64,000 nt of DNA, taken from contig NZ_NOZR01000002.1 of assembly GCF_002250655.1 (NCBI RefSeq), positions 124,001 to 188,000 on the forward strand. The letters are read 5' to 3'. The stretch's first letter is position 1. The number at the start of each line of letters is the position of its first letter. This stretch comes from Mycolicibacterium sphagni. Its GTDB lineage: Bacteria; Actinomycetota; Actinomycetes; Mycobacteriales; Mycobacteriaceae. The translations under genes were made by a program, and so were the position numbers. Positions 27,821-36,456 of this stretch are shown in pieces. Below the pieces are notes generated by a model. It searched no databases. It was not told the DNA's origin and was given only the letters and a program-made list of their open reading frames with translations.

Positions 27821-29455
27821 GTGTCGGAGCGTCGCGGCTTCTCACTGATCATTGGCTACGCCAGCGACATGGGCACCGCTGAGTACATCGCCATGCAACT
27901 GGCCGACGCAGTCAAAGCTGTCGGACTCGATGCCACCGAGACTGAACTCAACGACATCTCCCTCGACGACGTCCGGGCCGCGACCCACTTCGTCGTGGTG
28001 GCCTCGACGTTCGGCGAGGGCGAAGTGCCCGACAACGGCACGGTCTTCTGGGAAGAGCTCCTGGCCACCGACGACGGTTTCGACGGCCTTGGCTACACCG
28101 TGCTGGCGCTGGGCGACAGCTCCTACGAATTGTTCTGCAACGCCGGCCGCATCATCGACGACCGCCTGACCGAGCTCGGAGCACAGCGGCTGGCCGAGCG
28201 CGTCGAATTCGACTGCTACCGCGAAGGCGACGCCCAGGAGTGGCTAGCCGATACCGCCAAGATGCTCGAGGCGGCCGGCGCCGCCGCATCCGGGCACACC
28301 GCCACGACACCGGCGGAACCGCGACCGACACCGCTACGCCAGGTCAGCCCGTGGACGGACGCGAGCCCGTATCGGGCTACGGCCGTGGTGAACCGCCTGC
28401 TCACCGCAGCGGAATCCGACAAGGAAGTCCGCCATGTCGAATTGGATCTCGGCGATTCCGGGATCACCTACGAGGCCGGTGATTCTGTGGCCGTGCACCC
28501 GGTCAACTCCCCTGACCTGGTCGAGGCCATCCTGGCGAAGCTGGGCGTCGACGCTACCCACATCGCCACCGGCGCGGACCTGCCGCTGGGCGAACTGCTG
28601 GCCGGCCATCTGGAGATCTGCGCGCCGTCACGCGCCTTGCAAGCGTTGGTCGCCAGCCGCACCGACGATGCCGACGCGGCCGCGGCGCTACGATCCGGCG
28701 ACCCTGCGGTGCTGTCGTCCTGGCTGTACGGGCGCGACGTGCTCGAGCTGCTCGAGCTGGCCGACCTGACGGTCGACGAGGTACTGGAAGTATTGCGGCC
28801 GTTGCAGTTTCGGGACTACTCGATCGCGTCGAGCCCGCTGGCCCATCCCGGCCACCTGCACCTGACGGTCGCGACCGTCCGCTACCACGCCCGCGGGCGG
28901 GCCCGCGGCGGCGTCGCGTCCACGTTCCTAGCCGACCGAGCCTCCAGTGGCCAGGAAGTGCGAATCCACCTGCGCCCCAACCACAATTTCCGGCTCCCTG
29001 CCCCCGACGTGCCGATCATCATGATCGGCCCCGGGACCGGCATCGCCCCCTTTCGGGCGTTCCTGCAGGAGCGCCAAGCGGCCGCCGCACCAGGCAAGGC
29101 GTGGCTGTTCTTCGGCGACCGTCGCCGCACCACCGACTTCCTGTATGGCGACGAGCTGACGGGATTCCTGAACTCGGGCGCACTGACCCGGCTGGACCTG
29201 GCGTTTTCGCGCGATGATGACGGGCCGAAGACCTACGTGCAGCACCGGATGAAGGACAGCACCGCCGAGTTCTTCGCCTGGCTCGAGCAGGGTGCGCACC
29301 TCTACGTCTGTGGCGACGCCGATCGAATGGCCAAGGACGTCGACCGGACGATCCACGAGATCGTCGCCGAAGCCGGCGGCATGCACGCTGCGGCCGCACA
29401 TTCCTACGTCAACGAGCTGATCAAGGCCCACCGCTACCTGCGCGACGTCTACTGA
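27821..29455 (+). CDS. Flavodoxin-FAD/NADPH diflavin reductase (CysJ/CPR-like)
   Basis: 544 residues from a GTG at 27821 behind AAGGAG. The N-terminal flavodoxin domain (about 1-150) binds FMN: SDMGTAEYIA, STFGEGEVPDNG and LALGDSSYE. A linker leads to the FAD domain with RDYSIASSP and the NADPH domain with GPGTGIAPFRAFLQER and VCGDADRMAKDV. This is the layout of sulfite reductase flavoprotein or P450 reductases, but no partner gene is next to it. The IdeR box suggests that it is made in low iron, fitting flavin replacing iron-sulfur electron carriers. Confidence 0.88.
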   Translation: MSERRGFSLIIGYASDMGTAEYIAMQLADAVKAVGLDATETELNDISLDDVRAATHFVVVASTFGEGEVPDNGTVFWEELLATDDGFDGLGYTVLALGDSSYELFCNAGRIIDDRLTELGAQRLAERVEFDCYREGDAQEWLADTAKMLEAAGAAASGHTATTPAEPRPTPLRQVSPWTDASPYRATAVVNRLLTAAESDKEVRHVELDLGDSGITYEAGDSVAVHPVNSPDLVEAILAKLGVDATHIATGADLPLGELLAGHLEICAPSRALQALVASRTDDADAAAALRSGDPAVLSSWLYGRDVLELLELADLTVDEVLEVLRPLQFRDYSIASSPLAHPGHLHLTVATVRYHARGRARGGVASTFLADRASSGQEVRIHLRPNHNFRLPAPDVPIIMIGPGTGIAPFRAFLQERQAAAAPGKAWLFFGDRRRTTDFLYGDELTGFLNSGALTRLDLAFSRDDDGPKTYVQHRMKDSTAEFFAWLEQGAHLYVCGDADRMAKDVDRTIHEIVAEAGGMHAAAAHSYVNELIKAHRYLRDVY

Positions 29456-29495
29456 AGTCGGACACCTCACCGGCCTCGGGTTAGGCTCGGTGGCC

Positions 29496-30368
29496 ATGCG
29501 CAGACTTCTCGTGAGCGCGATGACGGTGCTGACCCTGCTGACCTCGACGGCCGCAATCGCCAACGCCGACACCGATCAGCCGCCTGGTTCCGTCCCGATT
29601 CCAGACGGCCCCGCCTCGGCGTGGATCGTCGCCGACATGGACACCGGGCAGGTGCTGGCGGGCCGGGACATGTATGCCGCCCACCCGCCGGCCAGCACCA
29701 TCAAGACGCTGCTGGCCCTGACCGTGCTGGACGAGCTGCCCGACCTGAACGCGACGGTGGTGGCGAATAACAACGACACCCTCGTCGAATGCAACTGCGC
29801 CGGTGTGCGCCCCGGCCGCACCTACACCGCGCGCCAGCTGCTCGACGCGCTGCTGCTGGTGTCGGGCAACGACGCCGCCAACACCCTGGCGGACATGCTC
29901 GGCGGCTTCGATGCCGCGGTGGACAAGATGAACGCCAAAGCCGTCGCCGTCGGCGCCACCAACACCCACGCCGCCACCCCGTCGGGGCTGGACGGACCGG
30001 GGGGCTCGGGATGGACGACCCCGCACGACCTGGCCGCGATCTTCCGCGCCGCCATGGCCAACCCGGTGTTCGCGCAGATCACCTCACAGCCGTCGGCGAT
30101 GTTTCCCACCGACACCGGCGACAAGCCGTTGATCAACCAGGACGAACTCCTGGCCCGCTACCCCGGCGCGATCGGCGGCAAGACCGGGTTCACCGACGCC
30201 GCGCGCAAGACCTTCGTCGGCGCCGCCGACCGCGGCGGGCGCCGACTGGTGATCGCGATGATGTACGGCCTGATCCATGAGGGCGGACCCACCTACTGGG
30301 ATCAGGCTGCCGCACTGCTGGATTGGGGTTTCGCCCAGAACCCCGCCGAAGGCGTCGCGACGCTTTAG
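29496..30368 (+). CDS. dacB2: D-alanyl-D-alanine carboxypeptidase DacB2-like
   Basis: 290 residues from the ATG at 29496 (a GTG at 29490 adds two). Signal peptide about 1-24. The penicillin-binding motifs are complete: SxxK as S67-T-I-K70, SxN as SGN in LLVSGNDAAN, and KTG in IGGKTGFT. It trims the terminal D-Ala of peptidoglycan stem peptides outside the membrane. Matches Rv2911. A degraded relative of its C-terminus lies 750 bp downstream. Confidence 0.93.
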   Translation: MRRLLVSAMTVLTLLTSTAAIANADTDQPPGSVPIPDGPASAWIVADMDTGQVLAGRDMYAAHPPASTIKTLLALTVLDELPDLNATVVANNNDTLVECNCAGVRPGRTYTARQLLDALLLVSGNDAANTLADMLGGFDAAVDKMNAKAVAVGATNTHAATPSGLDGPGGSGWTTPHDLAAIFRAAMANPVFAQITSQPSAMFPTDTGDKPLINQDELLARYPGAIGGKTGFTDAARKTFVGAADRGGRRLVIAMMYGLIHEGGPTYWDQAAALLDWGFAQNPAEGVATL

Positions 30369-30378
30369 TTCGCTTGCG

Positions 30379-31014
30379 CTAGTGGTGTCCGCCCGCATTG
30401 AACCCCGGCTGCGCGGCGTCACCCTCAGTGATTTGATAGGGCGAGCTGGCCAGGTTGTTCGGCGTGGCCACGATGGCCGCATCGCCGCCTGTCGGCGCCG
30501 GGGCACTGGGGGCGCCCTGGTTGTCCGGCAAGACCTGCGATTCGTCCTCTTCATCCGGCGGCACGATGACGGGCGCCGCGGTGCTGCCGGGTTCACCCGG
30601 CACCCAGGCAAGGATGTCGCGCGTGCCGTCGGTGAAGACGACGCTGTTCGGGATATCACCGACGACGTCGAAGTAGAGTCTTCCGGCGTTCGACGCGCCC
30701 CAGATGGATGGGTAGAAATCGCCAGACTCAGCCCGGGCACCGAAGCGCTCGATGAATGGTGGGTAACCACCACCGAACCCGTCGATCGTCAGCTTGGCCG
30801 AGTACAACTTGCCACTGTGTGGCACCGCGGCGTTACTGGGCACGAGCTTTCCCACGGCGTAGCCGATGTACGGCAGGCCATCGGGCCCGTTCAACGTTTC
30901 CTGCTCGCCGAACACCCTCAAGCTGTCGGTCGCCCAAGCCGGTGCGGCGTTGACGCCAGCAAGCCCGAGCGTGACAATGGTGGCGGCCGCTCCGGCCAGT
31001 TTCGCGATCTTCAC
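30379..31014 (-). CDS. MPT63-like secreted protein (DUF1942)
   Basis: 211 residues with a signal peptide (1-29, ending AWA). Residues 30-140 match the MPT63 immunoglobulin-like fold: LRVFGEQETLNGPDG at its start, then FNAR-type strand, GRLYFDVVGD and PNSVVFTDGTRDILAW. The tail is Pro/Asp/Gly-rich and probably disordered, not present in MPT63. It is convergent with dacB2, 10 bp away. Function of MPT63 proteins is unknown; they are abundant secreted antigens. Confidence 0.85.
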   Translation of the reverse strand: MKIAKLAGAAATIVTLGLAGVNAAPAWATDSLRVFGEQETLNGPDGLPYIGYAVGKLVPSNAAVPHSGKLYSAKLTIDGFGGGYPPFIERFGARAESGDFYPSIWGASNAGRLYFDVVGDIPNSVVFTDGTRDILAWVPGEPGSTAAPVIVPPDEEDESQVLPDNQGAPSAPAPTGGDAAIVATPNNLASSPYQITEGDAAQPGFNAGGHH

Positions 31015-31116
31015 GGTCTCTCCCTAGCTGATCAGTGCCAACATCTCCCGGCGGATGTTTCGGAGAACATTACTGTGACCTGCCTGCTAACGCCCGCTCA
31101 AACGGGTTCTTGGCGA

Positions 31117-31308
31117 TTAATCCGATATCTCGCCGAACCCTCACTGCCCATCACCCGGGCTTCATCGGTGGCAAGACCGGCTGCACCAGCCTGACCGGGG
31201 AGACCTATGTCGCCGAGGCACAGCGGGCAGTAGGCAATTGACCAAGGCGGCCGCGCTGCTGACTGGGGTTTCGCCCAGAACCCGTCTGACAGCATCGCCG
31301 TTCTCTAA
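31117..31308 (+). pseudogene. Remnant of a second DacB-type carboxypeptidase C-terminus
   Basis: Two blocks match the end of dacB2 in different frames: HHPGFIGGKTGCTSLTGETYV (around 31149-31200, with the KTG triad) and DWGFAQNPSDSIAVL followed by TAA (31261-31308). The 20-codon stretch between them in dacB2 is largely missing and the frame is shifted. No N-terminal part, SxxK or signal peptide remains upstream. Confidence 0.7.
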
Positions 31309-31329
31309 ACGCAGCCGAAACCCGGACCG

Positions 31330-33579
31330 CTAGCCGCCATCGGAGCCCTTGGAGCCGTTGGAACCGTTCGGAAGCGCACCCTTACCGCCCTCTCCACCCG
31401 TGCCACCGGTGCCGTCATTTCCAGCGCCTTTGCCTCCGTTAGCCCCACCGGCGCCACCGACACCGCCAGTTCCGCCGTTCCCGCCATTACCGCTGGTTGG
31501 GGCTCCGGCACCGCCCGGCCCGCCATCACCGCCGTCACCGCCATCGCTGCCGACGACGGTGGCAGTTCCATCCACTCCGTTGCCACCGTAGCCACCGGCA
31601 CCGCCCTTGCCGCCCTTGCCGCCGCCCTCATCACTTTCCGCGCCGGCACCACCCCCGCCGCCCGCGCCACCCTTACCACCGGCGCCGCCGATACCACCGC
31701 CTGCGCCGCCGTCAGTGCCACCGACACCACCGGCGCCGCCCTTGCCACCCTTGCCGCCAGCACCACCGGTGGCCCCATCGGCTGTGGCATCGGCCCCCAT
31801 TCCGCCAACACCACCGGCGCCACCTTTACCGCCTGCGCTGCCAGTCACGGAAGCCGTCCCATTCACGCCCTTCCCACCGGCGCCGCCGGCACCACCAATC
31901 CCCCCGGCGCCTCCGGCGACGGCAGTCCCGCCGTCACCACCGATGCCGCCAACACCACCGTCACCATCAATACCCAGACGCCCCTGTGAACCTTTGGCGG
32001 TGATCACAAACAGATACCTACCGACTCCGGCCTGCCCGCCGACCCCGCCTACGTTGCCCGCGCCACCGTCGCCGCCGACACCGCCAGTACCTCCGGTGGC
32101 TCCCTCGGCAGTGGCAGCGACGCCGACCGCCCCGTTGCCTCCGATACCGCCGGGCCCGCCGTCACCCCCTACACCGCCATCACCACCGGTCCCGAAAACC
32201 CAGCTGCCCTGACCGCCGTTGCCACCGTTGCCCCCAACTCCACCCGTACCGCCAGCCGTACCCGGCGCCCCGCCACCAGTCGGGCTCGTTCCGCGCAAGC
32301 CGACCCCACCAGCACCTCCATCACCGCCGTCTCCACCTCTGCCGAGAACAGAAAACAGGCCGGTACTGCCACCGTCGGCGCCTTGCCCGCCCTTGCCGCC
32401 GTTGTTGCCGTTACCGCCGGACCCGCCGTCACCGCCGTTGCCCACCCAGAGCCCTCCGGTGCCGCCGCCGCCGCCAGTGCCGCCGGTCAGACCGCCACCA
32501 CCATCGCCGCCTTTGCCACCGTTGGAAAACACCGCCAGCAAGCCGGCGCTGCCGCCAGTACCACCGGTGCCACCAACTCCACTGGCGGCGGTGGCGGCCC
32601 CACCGGATCCGCCGGACCCCGCGGTACCCCATATCGAGATGAACCCGGTGTTGCCGCCGTTCCCTCCGGCACCGCCGGCACCACCAGTGACGGTGGCGCT
32701 CCCGCCAATACCGCCGCGGCCGCCGTTGCCTACCAACAGACCTCCAGCACCACCACTGCCACCGTTACCGCCGGCGCCCGCCTTGGCACCGTTCACCCCG
32801 TCGCCGCCATTGCCGCCGGTGCCGAACCAGCCGGCGGAACCGCCGCGACCACCGTTGAAACCGTTGCCGCCGTTACCGATCAGTCCGCCGTTACCACCGT
32901 TGCAGGTCGTGCTACCGGCGCACGTCGCGGCGGTCCACGAGTAGCCATTACCGATGAGGATCCCGCCGTTGGGATCGTCCGCGGTGCCATTGCCGATGAA
33001 AAGCCGGATGATGGAATCGATTCCGGATGTCAGGCTTGCCGCCGCCGAACTCTGCACGCTCGCTGCCGCTGGGGCAGCACGAACACTCGTCGCAACAACC
33101 ATCTCCCCAACAGGGGCCGCCCTGTCGGGGCGCTGGCTACCCGAAACCCCGACCGCCGTTGGTGATCGATCCGAGGTCGAACCGTCCGCTGCCGGGCGCG
33201 ACGGCGCGTGCGCCCGCGAAGTAGCCGCGCCCCTGGGGGGTGCGTCACTGGGCGTGGCGGGCGCGATATGAACGGACCGCACACGATCCGTGCGCGGCCG
33301 TCCGGCGTGTCCCGCCGAGTCCGACGCGCCCGCGGCCGACGACGAGAGCGGCGAACCCGACCCGGTCGCATCAGCGGACGCCACAGCCGGTGACCAGACC
33401 GCCGCGGCGCCAAGACCCAGGGCGACCGTCAGCCCGGAGATCGCGACCCCGACCGGAGTTGTCGGCACCCACCGCAGCGCTGCCCGCACAGCCGCCCGCA
33501 ATGCGGCATCACTCTTTGCACGTTGATCGCCGTACACGCAAACCCGCAGGTTGCTTTCAAAGGCGTCGATCGAACTCAT
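31330..33579 (-). CDS. PGRS-type glycine-rich repeat protein without a PE domain
   Basis: 749 residues, start ATG at 33579 behind GGGGGGAG. N-terminal cytoplasmic-like 43 residues, a hydrophobic segment about 44-68 ending in AVASA (signal peptide or anchor), then a Ser/Ala/Pro-rich linker to about 190. From [16 protein letters not shown] on, the protein has GGxGG and NGGNGG repeats identical in style to the PGRS domain of PE_PGRS proteins, to the C-terminus. The PE domain used for ESX-5 export is missing. The strong GGN codon bias creates long proline-rich shadow frames on the plus strand. Probably surface exposed. Confidence 0.85.
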   Translation of the reverse strand: MSSIDAFESNLRVCVYGDQRAKSDAALRAAVRAALRWVPTTPVGVAISGLTVALGLGAAAVWSPAVASADATGSGSPLSSSAAGASDSAGHAGRPRTDRVRSVHIAPATPSDAPPRGAATSRAHAPSRPAADGSTSDRSPTAVGVSGSQRPDRAAPVGEMVVATSVRAAPAAASVQSSAAASLTSGIDSIIRLFIGNGTADDPNGGILIGNGYSWTAATCAGSTTCNGGNGGLIGNGGNGFNGGRGGSAGWFGTGGNGGDGVNGAKAGAGGNGGSGGAGGLLVGNGGRGGIGGSATVTGGAGGAGGNGGNTGFISIWGTAGSGGSGGAATAASGVGGTGGTGGSAGLLAVFSNGGKGGDGGGGLTGGTGGGGGTGGLWVGNGGDGGSGGNGNNGGKGGQGADGGSTGLFSVLGRGGDGGDGGAGGVGLRGTSPTGGGAPGTAGGTGGVGGNGGNGGQGSWVFGTGGDGGVGGDGGPGGIGGNGAVGVAATAEGATGGTGGVGGDGGAGNVGGVGGQAGVGRYLFVITAKGSQGRLGIDGDGGVGGIGGDGGTAVAGGAGGIGGAGGAGGKGVNGTASVTGSAGGKGGAGGVGGMGADATADGATGGAGGKGGKGGAGGVGGTDGGAGGGIGGAGGKGGAGGGGGAGAESDEGGGKGGKGGAGGYGGNGVDGTATVVGSDGGDGGDGGPGGAGAPTSGNGGNGGTGGVGGAGGANGGKGAGNDGTGGTGGEGGKGALPNGSNGSKGSDGG

Positions 33580-33860
33580 CTTGGCTCTCCCCCCATGACC
33601 GGGATTCGCTCAGGTGTCGCGCCTGCGATGTCTACGCAGGCAAAAGTGGAGCCTAGGTCCAATTGACGGCGGCGTCTGGCAATTTCACGGTGGTCAGGGA
33701 CAACTGGGAGTCGCGACGAGAGCGCCGTCCCGTACAAATCGCTTCGTCCGAAACGCTCTCCAATTTGCTGTGAAGCTTTTATGCTCTGGCCTGCCGGCTG
33801 TGGAGTCTGCCGGTCGAGGAAGATTCCCGGGCCACGGCGAGCCGAAGGGGGTGTGGGGCG

Positions 33861-35360
33861 GTGGCAGGTTCATCGTTCGAAGCTCAGAGCTCTGGGGTTG
33901 ACCGAAGCGCGAGGATCAACCGCAAGGCGCGTGCTGTGGCGTGGTTCGCCGCAGGCGTCGCCGCTGCCGGCCTGGGTGCGTCGTTGTTGGCCGGCACCGC
34001 CGTCGCGAGCGCGGAGACCGGTTCGCAAAGCGCCGCTTCCGGCGCTACATCGGCGTCGTCGGTCGCCCGATCGGCACCACACACGAAGCCAACTTCGAAT
34101 TCTCTGCGCCCAGCCCTTGGGCAGTCAGCGCCGCAGGCGAAGGCCGTAGGCAGCGCGCCGACAGGCCGATTACTGGAGCCCTTTGGCACCAGCGTCGCTG
34201 ATGATCACAGCAACGGAGCGATACAGACAAAGTCCACAGCTGCGGCTACGACGGACCTGACCACACGGCCGTCACCGGCGACGGTGGGCGCTTCGGCAGA
34301 GCCCCAACCGCAACCGACAACCGCGCAGGCGTTGAGCGATCTGGTTCGCCAGCTCAACTACATCTTCTTCAACAGGAAGCCGACCGCCAACCCGAGCCAA
34401 GACCCGCAAAGCGGCACCAACAAAGAGATCGTCGGCAACCTCAATGCGCAGAGCAACAACGGATACGGGCTCACCTACACCGTCGTAACCCAGCCCAAAT
34501 ACGGCACGCTGACCCTTAATCCTGACGGTACGTACACCTATGTGGCCAGTGCCGATCTGATCCAACCCGGCATCGTCGACCAGTTCACGGTCCGCATCAA
34601 CAACGGAACCAAGGCCGCCGAGCCGGGAGCGCTCGGTCAGCTGCAAAACCTGCTGCACTCCATCGCCATCGCCATCGGCGTCGCGCAACCCGACACCATC
34701 ACGAAGACGATCAACGTCACCGTGACGGGCAGCGGCCAGTACGGCAATCCCGTTGCGGCCGCCCAGTGGTGGATCAAGCAGACTGTCGACAATGACTGCG
34801 TACTGATAGCCGATGCCGCGATAATCGGGCAGCTCACCGGACAGGCGCTGACTGAGGCTCAAGCCATCACGCTGGGCGAAACCACAACGAGTGTGGTGGA
34901 TCCGCCCCTACCGATGTACCAGGGATCGAAGAAAGACACCGGGTTAGCGGGTGTCTACAACGACGACGGTGTGGCGCTGCTGAACATCCTGGGTCTCACA
35001 GCTACCGGCAAGTCGTACGTCGACGCCATCAAACCCGGTGAAGCCCCCAACAAGGCAACACAGACTGACGGCCAACGGGCGATCTCCGACGTCGAAGCCG
35101 CGCTTGCCGCTGGAAAAGCAGTGGCTGTCTCGGTCGATGCGCTCCTCATCATCAACGCTGCAGGCCAAAACGACCCTCAAGCTGCCCCAGAAGCAAACCA
35201 CTGGGTGGTGGTGACCGGGATTGATCTGAGCACTGGCAAGGTTTTTGTCAACGACGGCAACCTCGACGCGGGCAGCACGCCAGTCTCGCTGGGCGGTTTC
35301 ATGTGGGCCTGGCAGGCAAGCGGCTTCTACACGGTCGTCGCCTCTGTACCCGCGACCTAG
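33861..35360 (+). CDS. Secreted protein with Ig-like domain and C39-like cysteine peptidase domain
   Basis: 499 residues from a GTG at 33861. A long twin-charged N-terminus leads to a hydrophobic segment (about 26-50, ending SAE). A low-complexity linker follows, then a VCBS/cadherin-like strand block with YTVVTQPKYGTLTLNPDGTY (about 209-228). The C-terminal 190 residues resemble peptidase C39: Cys313 (DNDCVLIADAA), His447 (NHWVVVTGID) and Asp465 (VNDG) are in the order and spacing of a catalytic triad. Could be an active protease or a wall-binding relative. Divergent from the PGRS gene; the 281-bp gap between them (33580-33860) shows no gene. Confidence 0.75.
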   Translation: MAGSSFEAQSSGVDRSARINRKARAVAWFAAGVAAAGLGASLLAGTAVASAETGSQSAASGATSASSVARSAPHTKPTSNSLRPALGQSAPQAKAVGSAPTGRLLEPFGTSVADDHSNGAIQTKSTAAATTDLTTRPSPATVGASAEPQPQPTTAQALSDLVRQLNYIFFNRKPTANPSQDPQSGTNKEIVGNLNAQSNNGYGLTYTVVTQPKYGTLTLNPDGTYTYVASADLIQPGIVDQFTVRINNGTKAAEPGALGQLQNLLHSIAIAIGVAQPDTITKTINVTVTGSGQYGNPVAAAQWWIKQTVDNDCVLIADAAIIGQLTGQALTEAQAITLGETTTSVVDPPLPMYQGSKKDTGLAGVYNDDGVALLNILGLTATGKSYVDAIKPGEAPNKATQTDGQRAISDVEAALAAGKAVAVSVDALLIINAAGQNDPQAAPEANHWVVVTGIDLSTGKVFVNDGNLDAGSTPVSLGGFMWAWQASGFYTVVASVPAT

Positions 35361-35380
35361 GGCGGCCGTCGTCGTCTGAG

Positions 35381-36451
35381 TCAGTAAACCCGGCCGCGCA
35401 AGATCACCCGGTCGGGGTTGGACAGCACGTCGGTGCCCCTGCGCGGATCCTCGCTGAAACACACCAGGTCCGCGGGGGCGCCGTCGTCGAGAACCGGTCG
35501 GCCCAGCCAGCGCCGCGCATCCCAGCACGCCGCGCCGAGTGCGTCAGTCGGGCTCATCCCGATCCGGGCAAGGGTCTCGACCTCGTCGGCGATACGGCCG
35601 TGTGCGATCGTGCTGCCCGCGTCGCTGCCGGCATAGATCGGCACACCGGCCTCGCGTGCCGCGGCCATCCGCGAATAGCAGCTGGCGTAGAGGTCGCGCA
35701 TGTGCGCGGCGTAGGTCGGGTATTTGGTTGCGGCATCGGCGAATCCGGGGAAGTTCTCGATGTTGATCAAGGTGGGCACCAGGGCTGTGCCGTGCTCGAT
35801 CATCATCTCGATGGTGTCGTCGGTCAGTCCGGTGCCGTGTTCGATGCAGTCGATTCCGGCGCCGATCAGCCCGGGCAACGCGTCCTCACTGAACACGTGC
35901 GCGGTGACACGGGCACCCTCGTCGTGGACGGCCGCGATCGCGGCCCGCAGCACGTCGTCGGACCACAGCGGAGCCAGGTCCCCCACCGACCGGTCGATCC
36001 AGTCGCCGACCAACTTGACCCACCCGTCGCCGAGGCGGGCCTGTGCGGCCAACGCTTCGGGTAGCTGCCACTCGTCTTCGAGTTCGATGGCGAAACCGGG
36101 CGAGTAGCGCTTGGGTCTGGCCAAATGCTTGCCCGCCCTGATGATTCGCGGCAGGTCGTGGTGATCGTCGAGGCTGCGGGTGTCGGTCGGCGAGCCGCAG
36201 TCGCGTAGCAGCAGCGCACCCACGCCCCGCTCGACCTCGGCCTGGACGATCGCGTCGTCCAGCGGGATCTCGCCACGCTCCCCCAGGCCGACATGGCAGT
36301 GTGCGTCGACCAGACCAGGCAGAATCCACCCGCCATCGAAGACCGTCTCGGCGTCAGCGACCGGATCGGCGCGCAGGACGCCGTCGACGATCCACCATTC
36401 GACGAGTTCGCCGTCGGGCAGGCCGCGACCACGAACGTGTAGGGCCCCCAA
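35381..36451 (-). CDS. Amidohydrolase family protein
   Basis: 356 residues from a TTG at 36451, 5 bp after the ffh stop. Metal-dependent amidohydrolase fold: DAHCHVGLG (HxH metal site), KLVGDW, VTAHVFSED and IEHGTGLT (His ligands), and AGSDAG (Asp). The family hydrolyses amide or ring bonds of imidazolone-, prolidase- or related substrates; the exact one is unknown. Counterpart of Rv2915c. Confidence 0.88.
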   Translation of the reverse strand: MGALHVRGRGLPDGELVEWWIVDGVLRADPVADAETVFDGGWILPGLVDAHCHVGLGERGEIPLDDAIVQAEVERGVGALLLRDCGSPTDTRSLDDHHDLPRIIRAGKHLARPKRYSPGFAIELEDEWQLPEALAAQARLGDGWVKLVGDWIDRSVGDLAPLWSDDVLRAAIAAVHDEGARVTAHVFSEDALPGLIGAGIDCIEHGTGLTDDTIEMMIEHGTALVPTLINIENFPGFADAATKYPTYAAHMRDLYASCYSRMAAAREAGVPIYAGSDAGSTIAHGRIADEVETLARIGMSPTDALGAACWDARRWLGRPVLDDGAPADLVCFSEDPRRGTDVLSNPDRVILRGRVY

Positions 36452-36456
36452 CTGTT

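Noticed and set aside
31607..32944. Long proline-rich plus-strand frames
   Set aside because: They are the reverse complement of the Gly-rich PGRS repeats and follow directly from GGN codons.
31330..33579. CRISPR array or tandem DNA repeat
   Set aside because: The repetition is protein-level GGxGG with variable spacing, not direct repeats with unique spacers.
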